This document shows positions 6,298 to 13,337 of a DNA stretch of 13,337 nt, piece after piece. Source of the DNA: Thermoflexus sp. (GTDB lineage: Bacteria > Chloroflexota > Anaerolineae > Thermoflexales > Thermoflexaceae); NCBI GenBank assembly GCA_017743605.1, contig JAGHYO010000043.1, forward strand, positions 1 to 13,337, in the 5' to 3' direction. The translations under genes and the position numbers were made by a program. Position 1 is the stretch's first letter. Each line of letters opens with the position of its first letter. The notes below the pieces were generated by a model. That model worked only from the letters and a program-made list of their open reading frames with translations. It was not told the origin of the DNA and did no database searches.

Positions 6298-8871
6298 TTA
6301 TTTCACGGCCACCCGCACCGCTTGCACGATGCGGTGGGAACGGTAGCTCCGGGTGAGGGGATCATAGCCCTCACAGGTCATAAGGGTGAGCCAGTCGTCC
6401 TCCTTGTGTCGGAAGACCTCTCCGGCAGCGCCCGGCCCTTCGATCACCCTGTTCTCGCGGACCTCGTAGACGTGCGTGTAACCGGAAGCGCGGATGAGCA
6501 GGCGATCCCCGTATCGGAGGTCCCGGATTGAAGCGAATACCCCCGGAGTGTTATCGGCGTTCCACACGTGGCCGGCCAGCACGGTGTTGCCCGCCCGGGT
6601 AGGGAAGGCGCTGCCCTCCAGCCAGCCGACAGCGGCGCCCAGCCAGCGGACATCCCAGCGGTTGCCGGATCGAGGCACGCTGAGGATGGGAGCCGTGATG
6701 CGGAGCGCAGGGATCTCCAAGATCAGGTCCGTGGGAGCAGCGTGACGCTGAGAGAGGACTCCGGGCGCGGATCGAGCGGCCGATATGGAAAGCGTGACGC
6801 CCTTCGGAAAGCCGGTTTCCGGCAGAAGGACTCCCGCTGGGGCGGCGGGTGTCGGCGCGGAGGCCGGCGGCGTCGGCGTGGGGGTAGGATCCGGCGGTAC
6901 GGGCGTCGGGGTTGGGGTAGGCGGTGGGGCCGTTTCTAAGATCACCTGGGCGACTTGGTAGCGCCCGTTTCGCGAGGCCATCGGGCGGGAGGAAGGGATG
7001 CCCGGGTCCGGCGCGACGGGGTGCGTGGAGGCGTTGCCATCGTAACTGAAGAGCGCGCTGCCGGTGGCGGCGCCATCGCTTGCGCTCACCGCATGGGGCG
7101 CGCAGTTCGTATAACTTCCGTTGTTATCTACGAAATCGCTCAGGATCAGATGCCAAGTGCCGACGTGGTTCAGCCGGAAGGGCCCATAGCCCAGGCCGTT
7201 GTCGGAGGGCCCCCATGCGCCGCCATCGTAGACCTGCAGGGGATAGGATGTGCCGCAGGCGGCGGAGGCGACGCTTCCAGCGCTGAGGACGGAGAGGGGG
7301 GTGTAGCTGCTGTCCAGAACCTCGACCGCGCCAAGCCATTCTTGCACCACGCGCCCCCGGGAGTTGCCGACGAAGGCATTGTTTGCGTTCAGTGCGGGAG
7401 GATCCTCGTCCTCATCCGCCTCGTTATCCACCCCGTGAATCCCAGCGCCCCCATTGTTTTGAAAGACGTTCAGGCGGATATCGAAGTCGGATACGGTGTC
7501 ATCGCTGTAACCTGCCGGATCCCGATCGGACCCATAGTGAGGTTCCACACGGATGCCATCCAGGCGATTTCCGGTGATCTGGTTTTCCGTCGCGGCCCCG
7601 GAACCCCCCAGGATCAGGATGCCATTCCCCAGATTATTGCAGATAATACTTTCGTTTATCTGAACAATTTTTGACTTAACAACATATATACCATCACCGT
7701 TATTTTGGCAAATAAAGTTCTCTTTGATGAGCGTGTCATCGGGGCCATCGATGGTGGGTCCGATGGCAGGAAACGGAGAGGTGCCATAGTCGTTGATGAC
7801 TGAAGTGCCACGTCCATTCCGTCGGATCCCGGCCGGAGTCTGGTTAAGTATAATTCGATTATTATTTGTTCCTTTCCCTACGATCTGAATTCCATCATAA
7901 CGATGGCACTCAATCAGATTGCCGGGACCAATCTCGTTGTCGCTTGCGCTGTTGATGACAACAATACCCACGTTGTCACGCACTGGAGGTAGACGGCATG
8001 CGCCTGAATAGATATGATTGTTAGATATATAGTTGTTTGATGTGTTTTGGCCGCTTATTAGTATATTTTGATACGAATTGTAGGCAATTGTGTTGCCGCT
8101 GATTTGGTTCCCCGAGCTTCCTTCGACCAGCGCGATGCCGCTGTTCCCGTTGCCTAAGATCGCCGCGGGAGGGTCGCTGTCGGGACCCATCGACGTGTTG
8201 TCGGTTCCAATGTAGTTGTTCTGAACCGTGTTGTCGTGCGATGCGTATATCGAGATGCCTTCTTGGCCATTCGAAGAAATGGTAATCCCTCGTATTTGAA
8301 TATTTCTTGATTGGAAGATCAGCACCCCCGCTGCCCCGTTGTTCCGAACCACGCCGTTCTGAATCGTTCCGCCGGAGACGCTTGCGAATTGGATGCCGGA
8401 GCCGTTCGCGTTGTTCTGGACCACTGTGTTCTCCAGCGTGACGCCGGGTTCCACGATGTTGATCAGTGGCGCACCGGCTCCAGCGTTGCCCTGCACGATG
8501 ATGTTCCGGAGAACCGCTCCGTTTGCTCCGGATACAAAATTAAAGGCGGAATCCGTCGTGTTCCCAGCATCGATGGTGATGTTCCCGCCGCCGTCGATGG
8601 TCACGGCTTTATCCACCCAGTATCCCGCGCTCAGGGTGATGGCGATCACGCCCGAGACACTGAACGTAATGGTGTCGCCCGATGTGGCCGATGCGATGGC
8701 TGTCCGCAGGGTGCACTGCCCGGCAATGGTGCAATTGCCCCAAGAATCATCCAGGCTATCGACGGTCCATGTTGTAATCGCCCGGACCGGCTCGCCAGGT
8801 CGGATGCTGAGAAGGAGCGTCAGGATCAGCGCCGGCAGGATCCTCGAGAGGGTTTTCATCCCGCGCGGCAT
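6298..8871 (-). CDS. Exported beta-helix protein with LPETG motif and C-terminal sortase domain (857 aa)
   Basis: The protein begins with a signal peptide (about residues 1-31, MKTLSRILPALILTLLLS). A right-handed parallel beta-helix follows (about 35-500), with many NosD/pectate-lyase-type rungs carrying asparagine ladders (QNNAN, RNNG, QNNYIG, CNNLGNG). Residues 505-640 are a globular beta-rich region. A proline-threonine linker (649-672) leads to LPETG (683-687) followed by FPKGV. The rest (about 715-857) is a sortase fold: H768 in LAGHVW, C833 in LTLMTCEGYD and R847 in SHRIVQAV fit the His-Cys-Arg triad. Sortases cut LPxTG-type signals and join the threonine to an amino group. Here the enzyme and an LPxTG-like motif share one chain. 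I recall similar 'LPxTGF..G' motifs before sortase domains in other Chloroflexota. A purine-rich site (AGGGGG) six bases upstream favours the first ATG; a second ATG lies 12 bases in. The middle of the helix is unusually AT-rich. Confidence 0.88.
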   Translation of the reverse strand: MPRGMKTLSRILPALILTLLLSIRPGEPVRAITTWTVDSLDDSWGNCTIAGQCTLRTAIASATSGDTITFSVSGVIAITLSAGYWVDKAVTIDGGGNITIDAGNTTDSAFNFVSGANGAVLRNIIVQGNAGAGAPLINIVEPGVTLENTVVQNNANGSGIQFASVSGGTIQNGVVRNNGAAGVLIFQSRNIQIRGITISSNGQEGISIYASHDNTVQNNYIGTDNTSMGPDSDPPAAILGNGNSGIALVEGSSGNQISGNTIAYNSYQNILISGQNTSNNYISNNHIYSGACRLPPVRDNVGIVVINSASDNEIGPGNLIECHRYDGIQIVGKGTNNNRIILNQTPAGIRRNGRGTSVINDYGTSPFPAIGPTIDGPDDTLIKENFICQNNGDGIYVVKSKIVQINESIICNNLGNGILILGGSGAATENQITGNRLDGIRVEPHYGSDRDPAGYSDDTVSDFDIRLNVFQNNGGAGIHGVDNEADEDEDPPALNANNAFVGNSRGRVVQEWLGAVEVLDSSYTPLSVLSAGSVASAACGTSYPLQVYDGGAWGPSDNGLGYGPFRLNHVGTWHLILSDFVDNNGSYTNCAPHAVSASDGAATGSALFSYDGNASTHPVAPDPGIPSSRPMASRNGRYQVAQVILETAPPPTPTPTPVPPDPTPTPTPPASAPTPAAPAGVLLPETGFPKGVTLSISAARSAPGVLSQRHAAPTDLILEIPALRITAPILSVPRSGNRWDVRWLGAAVGWLEGSAFPTRAGNTVLAGHVWNADNTPGVFASIRDLRYGDRLLIRASGYTHVYEVRENRVIEGPGAAGEVFRHKEDDWLTLMTCEGYDPLTRSYRSHRIVQAVRVAVK

Positions 8872-8904
8872 AAGGACCCCCTGCCTTCAGGGTTTGGATT
8901 CAAT

Positions 8905-8933
8905 ACAATACGATGTAGAAGCCCAGAAGGCAA
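8905..8933 (-). promoter_or_regulatory. Possible promoter of the sortase-fusion gene
   Basis: On the minus strand TTGCCT (8928-8933) and TATTGT (8905-8910) are separated by exactly 17 bases, each matching four of six consensus positions. The predicted start lies about 25-30 bases before the ATG at 8871. The local sequence is AT-rich compared with its surroundings. The match is moderate. Confidence 0.4.
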
Positions 8934-8998
8934 AGGCCCTCGGCGAGGTCAGGCGGATCTCTTGGGAGGGCATCATGCTATGGCCCCCGAGTGCTCCT

Positions 8999-10555
8999 CT
9001 AAATGAGCGGGAGAAAGATCCTGGGTCTCACGACCTCGAGGGTGAGGTTCAGCGCGTGCATCCCTGCTTCATAGGCCGCTTGGGTGGCCGGCCGCGCGTG
9101 ATAGCAGACGTCCGCTGGGACGTCGGGGTCTGAGCGCTTCAGATCGAGGCGGTAGCACTCCGCTTCGGGGGGCGCCGGCACGGCGTAGGCGTAAGCCACC
9201 GGACCCTCCTCCGGCGCCGGCCCATAGAAGGCTTTCTCTAGGATCTGCTCCACTTGCACGTCATCTTCCCGCCGGAACACCCGGATGAGGGCCTTCGGGT
9301 TGTAGATCCCTCTGAAGCCCGGGTTCTCCCGCTCGAGGGCCACCTGCAGGGCAGCGCCGGCCTGGACCCAATCCGGCAGGAGCGTCGCCCGGCGGAGATG
9401 CAGCCGGCCGCCCAGGTCCCGCTCCAGGGCCTGGAGGAGGCTGCCGTCGCCGAAAGGCCGGGCAGCCAGCCATTGGATGAAGTCCGGATGATAGCCGAGG
9501 TTCATGTTGTTGAAGCGGAAGCGGCGGAACTGCGCGTACACGTAAGCAGCGGGATCTTCTCCCGGAGGGATGTAAGGGACGGAGGTGCACGTCTCGCCGC
9601 CCATCACCGTGTAACGGCTGTCCAGGCTCCAGTATTCCTTCTCCCGTTCCTGCAGAGGGCCCGGCGTGTAGAAGTAAGTCCCGTGGTCATCCAGCGAAGC
9701 CAAGAAGCAATCGTTTTGCCCGCCAATGCGGGCTTTGAGGGTGTTCCGATGCGCCTCCGCAGCGGTGAGGGGGACGAAGGCGGTCGGGTAGGTCCCCTCC
9801 TCCCCACCGGCGGCCAGCTCCAGCAGCTTGGCCTTGGTCATGGGATAGCGCACCGCCACCAGACGCCCGGGCACCGCATCCAGAAGCGCCTCCACAATCT
9901 GCAGGCTTTTCCGGTTGGGCAGCTTGCGGTCGTAGTTCATCCGGCCGCACGGCGGCTGGGCCCCTTCCGAATGGCCGGGCAGGGGGTCCAGGAGGGTGGC
10001 TTCCGGGCTGGCGGAATGCCGTTCCCCCCAGGGGTGATCCGGCCTGCCTCCAGGCAAGCGATGGCTCCCTTGGCGGGCCGCAGGATCGGTCCCAGCTGAG
10101 CGAGGTGCGCCCGGATGCGCGCCAGGGGCGGATCGCGGTGGGCGGCCGTCTCGCTGTTCTCCTCGGGCCGGTAGGCGAAGCAGGGGATCAGTCGGACCCC
10201 CGCGGCGCGGGCGGCCGAGAGGTCCTGCGCCACCGTGGCCAGCAGCGGGTCGGGCAGGGCCTCCTGGTCCGCGTAGGCGTGCAGATCATACGTGCGTTGG
10301 ATCAGGCGGATGCGGAACCCCCGGGGCCTGCGCCCAGGCAATCTTGCCCGCGGCATCCCGGACGGGCTCGTCAGGGTAATAACTGTCCGCCGCGAACTCG
10401 CGATCGGGGTTGGGGTGGGCGGTGGGGTCCGGTTCGAAAACGGCGGCGGCGGGAGGCGCTGTCGTCCGCGACAGCATGGGGAAAGGGGCCGCGCGGGCGG
10501 CCCACAGGCCGGAGAGGGCGATCCGGAAGAATCGGGCCAGGATCCGGGGGCGCAT
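8999..10555 (-). pseudogene. DUF4874/DUF4832-type exported protein, interrupted by two compensating frameshifts
   Basis: Three overlapping frames form one gene of about 519 codons. The first (from ATG 10555, with GGAAGGA upstream) gives a hydrophobic start and NPDREF, the 'NPERGF' hallmark of DUF4874. The second carries LIQRTYDLHAYADQEALPDP, then AARAAGVRLIPCFAYR and AHLAQLGPILRP, typical DUF4874 TIM-barrel-like segments. The third holds PWGERHS and then the DUF4832 segment NDCFLASLDDHGTYF, ending in RPRIFLPLI. The frame is lost at the C/G run 10318-10326 (one G too many on the minus strand) and regained at 10024-10034 (one C too few), so the ends agree in frame. Such proteins are exported and probably carbohydrate-related; no activity is established to my knowledge. 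The gene follows the Tat-exported neighbour by 24 bp and probably shares its transcript. Sequencing error is as likely as true decay. Confidence 0.7.
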
Positions 10556-10579
10556 GCGTTCCTTCCGATGCGACGCCGA

Positions 10580-11707
10580 TCAGGGGGACTTCAGGATCAG
10601 CGGAAGATAGACACAGGTTGAGGCCCCTCGGAACCGCCGCGCGAATTCCGCGGCCAGATCCAGGGACCCGTAGCCGTTCCCCTTCATCGGCCCGTAACGC
10701 ATGAACGCGAACAGCCGCAGGCCCTGGCTCCGCATGGCGTTCAGCCAGGCCGGATCCATCATGCGAAGCAGGTCCTCCTGCATCACGTCCAACCGCTCGG
10801 CGTAGGGCAGGCCCGGGTTGTAATGAGCCATCCCGATGGGCTTGCCGTAGCGCTGAAAGAATTCCACGTTCATCCGGATCTGGTCGGGGTTCCCCAGCCC
10901 GCCGTTTTCGTGGGCTCGTCTCTCGATCATGCTCTGGAAGAAGATCCAGTCCGAGTGATGGATCACCGGGTCGAAGATCTGGATGAAGCTGCGCCCGGCT
11001 TTCTCATCGGGCGTGTTCACGTCGAAGGTGGCCAGCCAGCCGCCGAAGCCGAGGCCCACCTGGGCCCGGGGGCAACGGCTCCGGAGGATGGCGAAGGCCT
11101 GTAGGAGGCGGGGGATCAGGCGATCGTAGTATTCCCGGGTGATCCCGTTGTAGCGATCCGAGTAGGCCAGGGGGTTGCCGCAGGAGGGATCGTAACGGCA
11201 GGCGGGGTAAGTGGAGAACTCGGTGGCCAGGACGAAATACACCGTTCGAGGGTAGTCGGCGAGCAGGCCGGCCAGTTCGTCCAGGTCCTGGAGGAACTGC
11301 TCGCTGATGTGGTAGTTCCCGAGGGTCGGGGGGCCGTAATACGGGTTCTGGCCGTCGTAGTTCTCCCAGGTGATGATCATCAGCTCGTAGCCCCGGGCGC
11401 CCCAGCGGGCGAAGCGCCCGGCCTGATGCCAGTGGCGGAAGTAGGAGAGGTCCCCGCGGGGGGTGGAGCCGTCCAAGTAGCCGTTGAACCAGGCGCAGGC
11501 GATGTCGGGGCGGAGGGCGTCCCGGACAGGTGGGGCCTCAGGGTCTTCACCGTCGAGCAGACGCCCCGGGTCTTCCCCCAGGCCGATGCGGAAGGGGCTC
11601 GGGCAGCGGGCTGGGGGTTCAGCGGCCCGGGACGTGGAGGTCGCGGAGAGGACGAGGGCGCCGGCGGCGAGCTGGAGCAGGCGACGTCGAGTGATCCCCG
11701 GTCTCAT
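10580..11707 (-). CDS. Tat-exported protein of unknown function, TIM-barrel-like (375 aa)
   Basis: The chosen start, ATG at 11705-11707, has AGGAG eight bases upstream. An ATG six bases earlier is too close to it, and the 39-residue extension further upstream looks non-coding. The protein opens MRPGITRRRLLQLAAGALVLS, a twin-arginine-like signal followed by an AxA-type cleavage region, so export in folded form is likely. The mature part alternates strand-like and helical segments (ELMIITWENYDG, TVYFVLATEFSTY, AQVGLGFGGWL, WIFFQSM, KPIGMAHYNPG, LRLFAFMRYG), reminiscent of a glycoside-hydrolase-type barrel. The glutamates in TWEN and ATEFS sit at strand ends where catalytic acids often lie. I do not recognise the family. 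It ends CVYLPLILKSP, echoing the LPLI tail of the gene 24 bp downstream, which suggests a shared exported destination. Confidence 0.75.
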   Translation of the reverse strand: MRPGITRRRLLQLAAGALVLSATSTSRAAEPPARCPSPFRIGLGEDPGRLLDGEDPEAPPVRDALRPDIACAWFNGYLDGSTPRGDLSYFRHWHQAGRFARWGARGYELMIITWENYDGQNPYYGPPTLGNYHISEQFLQDLDELAGLLADYPRTVYFVLATEFSTYPACRYDPSCGNPLAYSDRYNGITREYYDRLIPRLLQAFAILRSRCPRAQVGLGFGGWLATFDVNTPDEKAGRSFIQIFDPVIHHSDWIFFQSMIERRAHENGGLGNPDQIRMNVEFFQRYGKPIGMAHYNPGLPYAERLDVMQEDLLRMMDPAWLNAMRSQGLRLFAFMRYGPMKGNGYGSLDLAAEFARRFRGASTCVYLPLILKSP

Positions 11708-11890
11708 CGGCATTCTCCTGCAAGCAGATCCGTTCCGCATCCGTCCAGCGTTCCCACGGATCAGATACGAGCAAGGAGGAGACTCAGAAAGATGATGAAG
11801 GCAAGCGCGCTCCCTGCGGCACACACGGTCCCATAGAAGAGAAGTCTGAGGCCGAAAGCAGGCGGACGGATACAGGCGCCGTGTCGCGCA

Positions 11891-12839
11891 TCACGGATGG
11901 GTTGGGGATTTCTCGATCAGACCTTCGGTCAGCTGCTGGATTTGCTCCTTTCTCAAAGAAATCCTCCCCAGCAGGGCTTGCACGTAATCCGATCGGAGGA
12001 TGCGCAGGATAGCGGGCCCGACCTCTGGATCCAGCCGGATGGCATCCTCTTTGCTCTTTCGCTGGATGCCTCGCCCCTGCATCACGTGGAGGAAGTCGAG
12101 GAGAAAGGCTTTGGGGATCCATGGTTTCGAAGCCGGGGACGGGTTGGCTCCTCAGCCGGCCGAACAGCTCTTCGCTTGTGATCCAGCGGGACGGGTCCTC
12201 CTGGTGGATGCTTTCCAGCTCCTCGAGGATTCGCTGATATCGTTCATCGAAAAGGGTTTTGAGGACATAGATTTCTCTGAATTCGAACTGACTTGGATCC
12301 CGGCTGAACGGTTGAAGATACTTTCCTTGCTCGCTTGGGTTGGAGATGAAGGTGTAGTAGAGGCGGTTGATGAAGCCGCTTAGGTAGGCGACCTGGAAGA
12401 GGGCGGCGTTGAGGGGGTTGGCGCCGCCGGTGATGTTGGCCCAGATATGCTTGCCCTCTTCTCGCGGGGGGTGGAACCTCAAGGTGGCCTTTGCGACAGC
12501 CTCAAAGCAGGCGGGGAAATTGTTAACATCCACCTTGCAGCAATAGATATCTATGTCTCCGATCTCTTTTTTGACAAAATAAGTCACAATTTCTAACGTA
12601 TTATGTTTATTTCTTGGCCACGTTTTCCGGACATTAATGGTCATATAGTCGTTGTGTTCCGAGGGCATGGATTTTTCGTTTCCGCTAGCGACTTCAGGGG
12701 ATGTGAACAGCACGATCCCTTCGATGATATCTCCGTATATATCCTTGTACTGCTGAGCGTATTCGTGTTTCAAGTATGCGAGGCCACTGGTCACTGCGCC
12801 CGGCGATTTTCCCAGTCCGGCGAAGTGGAAGATGCCCAC
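11891..12839 (-). pseudogene. CARF-wHTH regulator beside the CRISPR array, one frameshift
   Basis: The protein starts at GTG (12837-12839) with AGGAGG six bases upstream. The first 160 residues look like a CARF domain, the Rossmann-type sensor of cyclic oligoadenylate made by type III CRISPR complexes. Evidence is GKSPGAVTSGL near the start (the 'GxSPxxVT' loop) and ANITGGANPLNAALF (134-148), the 'xxTGGxxxxN' ligand loop. From about 190 the sequence becomes helical (YQRILEELESI, ITSEELFGRL) and resembles a winged helix-turn-helix. After residue 241 the original frame turns to nonsense. The other frame continues sensibly with PKAFLLDFLHVMQGRG, then LDPEVGPAILRIL, to a stop at 11891. One C too many in the run 12113-12116 explains this; corrected length is about 315 residues. 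No HEPN or nuclease domain is seen, so a Csa3-like transcription regulator is the best reading. The N-terminal part is AT-rich, suggesting transfer. Confidence 0.75.
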
Positions 12840-12854
12840 AGGAGGCCTCCTGTG
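12837..12854. promoter_or_regulatory. Perfect 18-bp palindrome over the CARF gene start: candidate operator
   Basis: CACAGGAGGCCTCCTGTG is an uninterrupted 18-bp palindrome. Read on the minus strand it includes the AGGAGG ribosome site and the GTG start codon of the CARF-wHTH gene. A second dyad, GCCCACA (12834-12840) with TGTGGGC (12858-12864), is superimposed on it. Two overlapping symmetric sites at a regulator's start fit self-repression by a dimeric DNA-binding protein. They could also form an RNA hairpin hiding the ribosome site. Confidence 0.5.
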
Positions 12855-12879
12855 CGCTGTGGGCTTGCCTTTCCGTGCC

Positions 12880-13337
12880 TTTTCAATGCCGCCATGGGGT
12901 TCCCGCTTCCGGGCTTTGGATCAAAAAGAATAAGGCGGCGCAGTCCGGTTTCAATGCCACCACGGCGTTCCTGCTTCGCGTGCTGCGGATGCCGCCGGTG
13001 TGCGGGACGGATCTTGTTTCAATGCCACCACAGCGTTCCTGCTTCCTCCACGGCGTCCCGAACGCAGACGCCGGGAAGATAGGTTTCAATGCCACCACGG
13101 CGTTCCTGCTTCGTCCGAGCTTTCTTCCGCTGGGCCGTCCAGGAGGGCAGTTTCAATGCCGCCACGGCGTTTCTGCTTCGACCTGGTGGCCCAGGCCAAC
13201 GCGCCTGTGGAGTGAGTTTCAATGCCACCACGGCGTTCCTGCTTCGCAAAATGGCCGCCATCCGAGCGAAGATCGAAGCCCTGTTTCAATGCCACCACGG
13301 CGTTCCTGCTTCTGGCCCTATTTATACCACAGGATGA
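12880..13337 (-). CRISPR. CRISPR array, 7 repeats visible, continues off the right edge
   Basis: Thirty-base repeats begin at 12880, 12948, 13016, 13083, 13150, 13216 and 13283. On the plus strand each reads GTTTCAATGCC at the left and ends in CTGCTTC. Complete spacers are 38, 38, 37, 37, 36 and 37 bases; a seventh is cut at 25 bases by the window end. Repeats 2, 4, 6 and 7 are identical, repeat 3 has one change and repeat 5 has two. Repeat 1 (12880-12909) has five changes and is the degenerate terminal unit. On the minus strand the repeat starts GAAGCAGG and ends GCATTGAAAC, giving the usual ATTGAAAC crRNA handle. The array is therefore transcribed leftwards, with its leader beyond the right edge and its oldest end at 12880. 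Repeat and spacer lengths fit type I-B or III. No cas gene is in the window. Confidence 0.96.

Noticed and set aside
8393..9133. Plus-strand open frames across the beta-helix gene start and beyond (8311-9133)
   Set aside because: They are antisense to a protein with a signal peptide, repeats and a catalytic domain, and show no family features of their own.
11784..12112. C-terminal part of the long minus-strand CARF frame as real protein
   Set aside because: After residue ~241 it becomes Pro/Arg-rich nonsense, while the neighbouring frame continues the wHTH-like sequence to a stop at 11891.
12883..13337. Short open frames across the CRISPR array
   Set aside because: They repeat the same peptide (for example CHHGVPAS) because they translate the repeats; they are not genes.

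Overview
The window comes from a GC-rich bacterial chromosome. A thermophilic member of the Chloroflexota (Anaerolineae/Thermoflexia-like) is my best guess. The reasons are the high GC content, strong AGGAGG-type ribosome sites, a PT-linker/LPxTGF/sortase protein of a type I associate with that phylum, exported proteins ending in 'LPLI', and a CRISPR repeat ending ATTGAAAC. This placement is inference: no rRNA or other phylogenetic marker is present.

Layout from left to right. The left edge holds the start of a membrane-anchored protein (ComEA-like N-terminus, minus). Next is a tiny SWIM zinc-finger gene (300-527, minus), preceded by a near-consensus promoter and a short structured RNA that ends in an intrinsic terminator. 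A 5'-truncated, frameshifted trmFO remnant (about 879-1324) runs directly into an MFS transporter (1321-2487). A 5'-truncated glutamate-synthase-type oxidoreductase remnant (2685-3152, minus) then lies back to back with an intact clpB (3306-5897). A 400-bp convergent intergenic region full of dyads and hairpins separates clpB from a long exported protein (6298-8871, minus). That protein joins a right-handed beta-helix, a PT-rich linker, an LPETG motif and a C-terminal sortase domain.

The right third is entirely on the minus strand. A Tat-exported protein of unknown function (10580-11707) is followed 24 bp later by a DUF4874/DUF4832-type exported protein (8999-10555) broken by two compensating frameshifts. 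Upstream of these lies a CARF-wHTH regulator (11891-12839) carrying one frameshift. Upstream of that is a CRISPR array that runs off the right edge. The array is transcribed towards the CARF gene, and its degenerate, leader-distal repeat ends about 40 bp from the CARF start codon. A perfect 18-bp palindrome covers the CARF ribosome site and GTG start.

How the parts may work together. The CARF-wHTH protein probably senses cyclic oligoadenylate made by a type III effector encoded elsewhere, and may repress its own gene through the palindrome. The sortase fusion and the two LPLI-tailed proteins are envelope or extracellular functions. ClpB is housekeeping proteostasis. All four internal frameshifts sit in or next to short G/C homopolymers. 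Either the assembly has systematic indel errors, or several accessory genes here are decaying by slippage.
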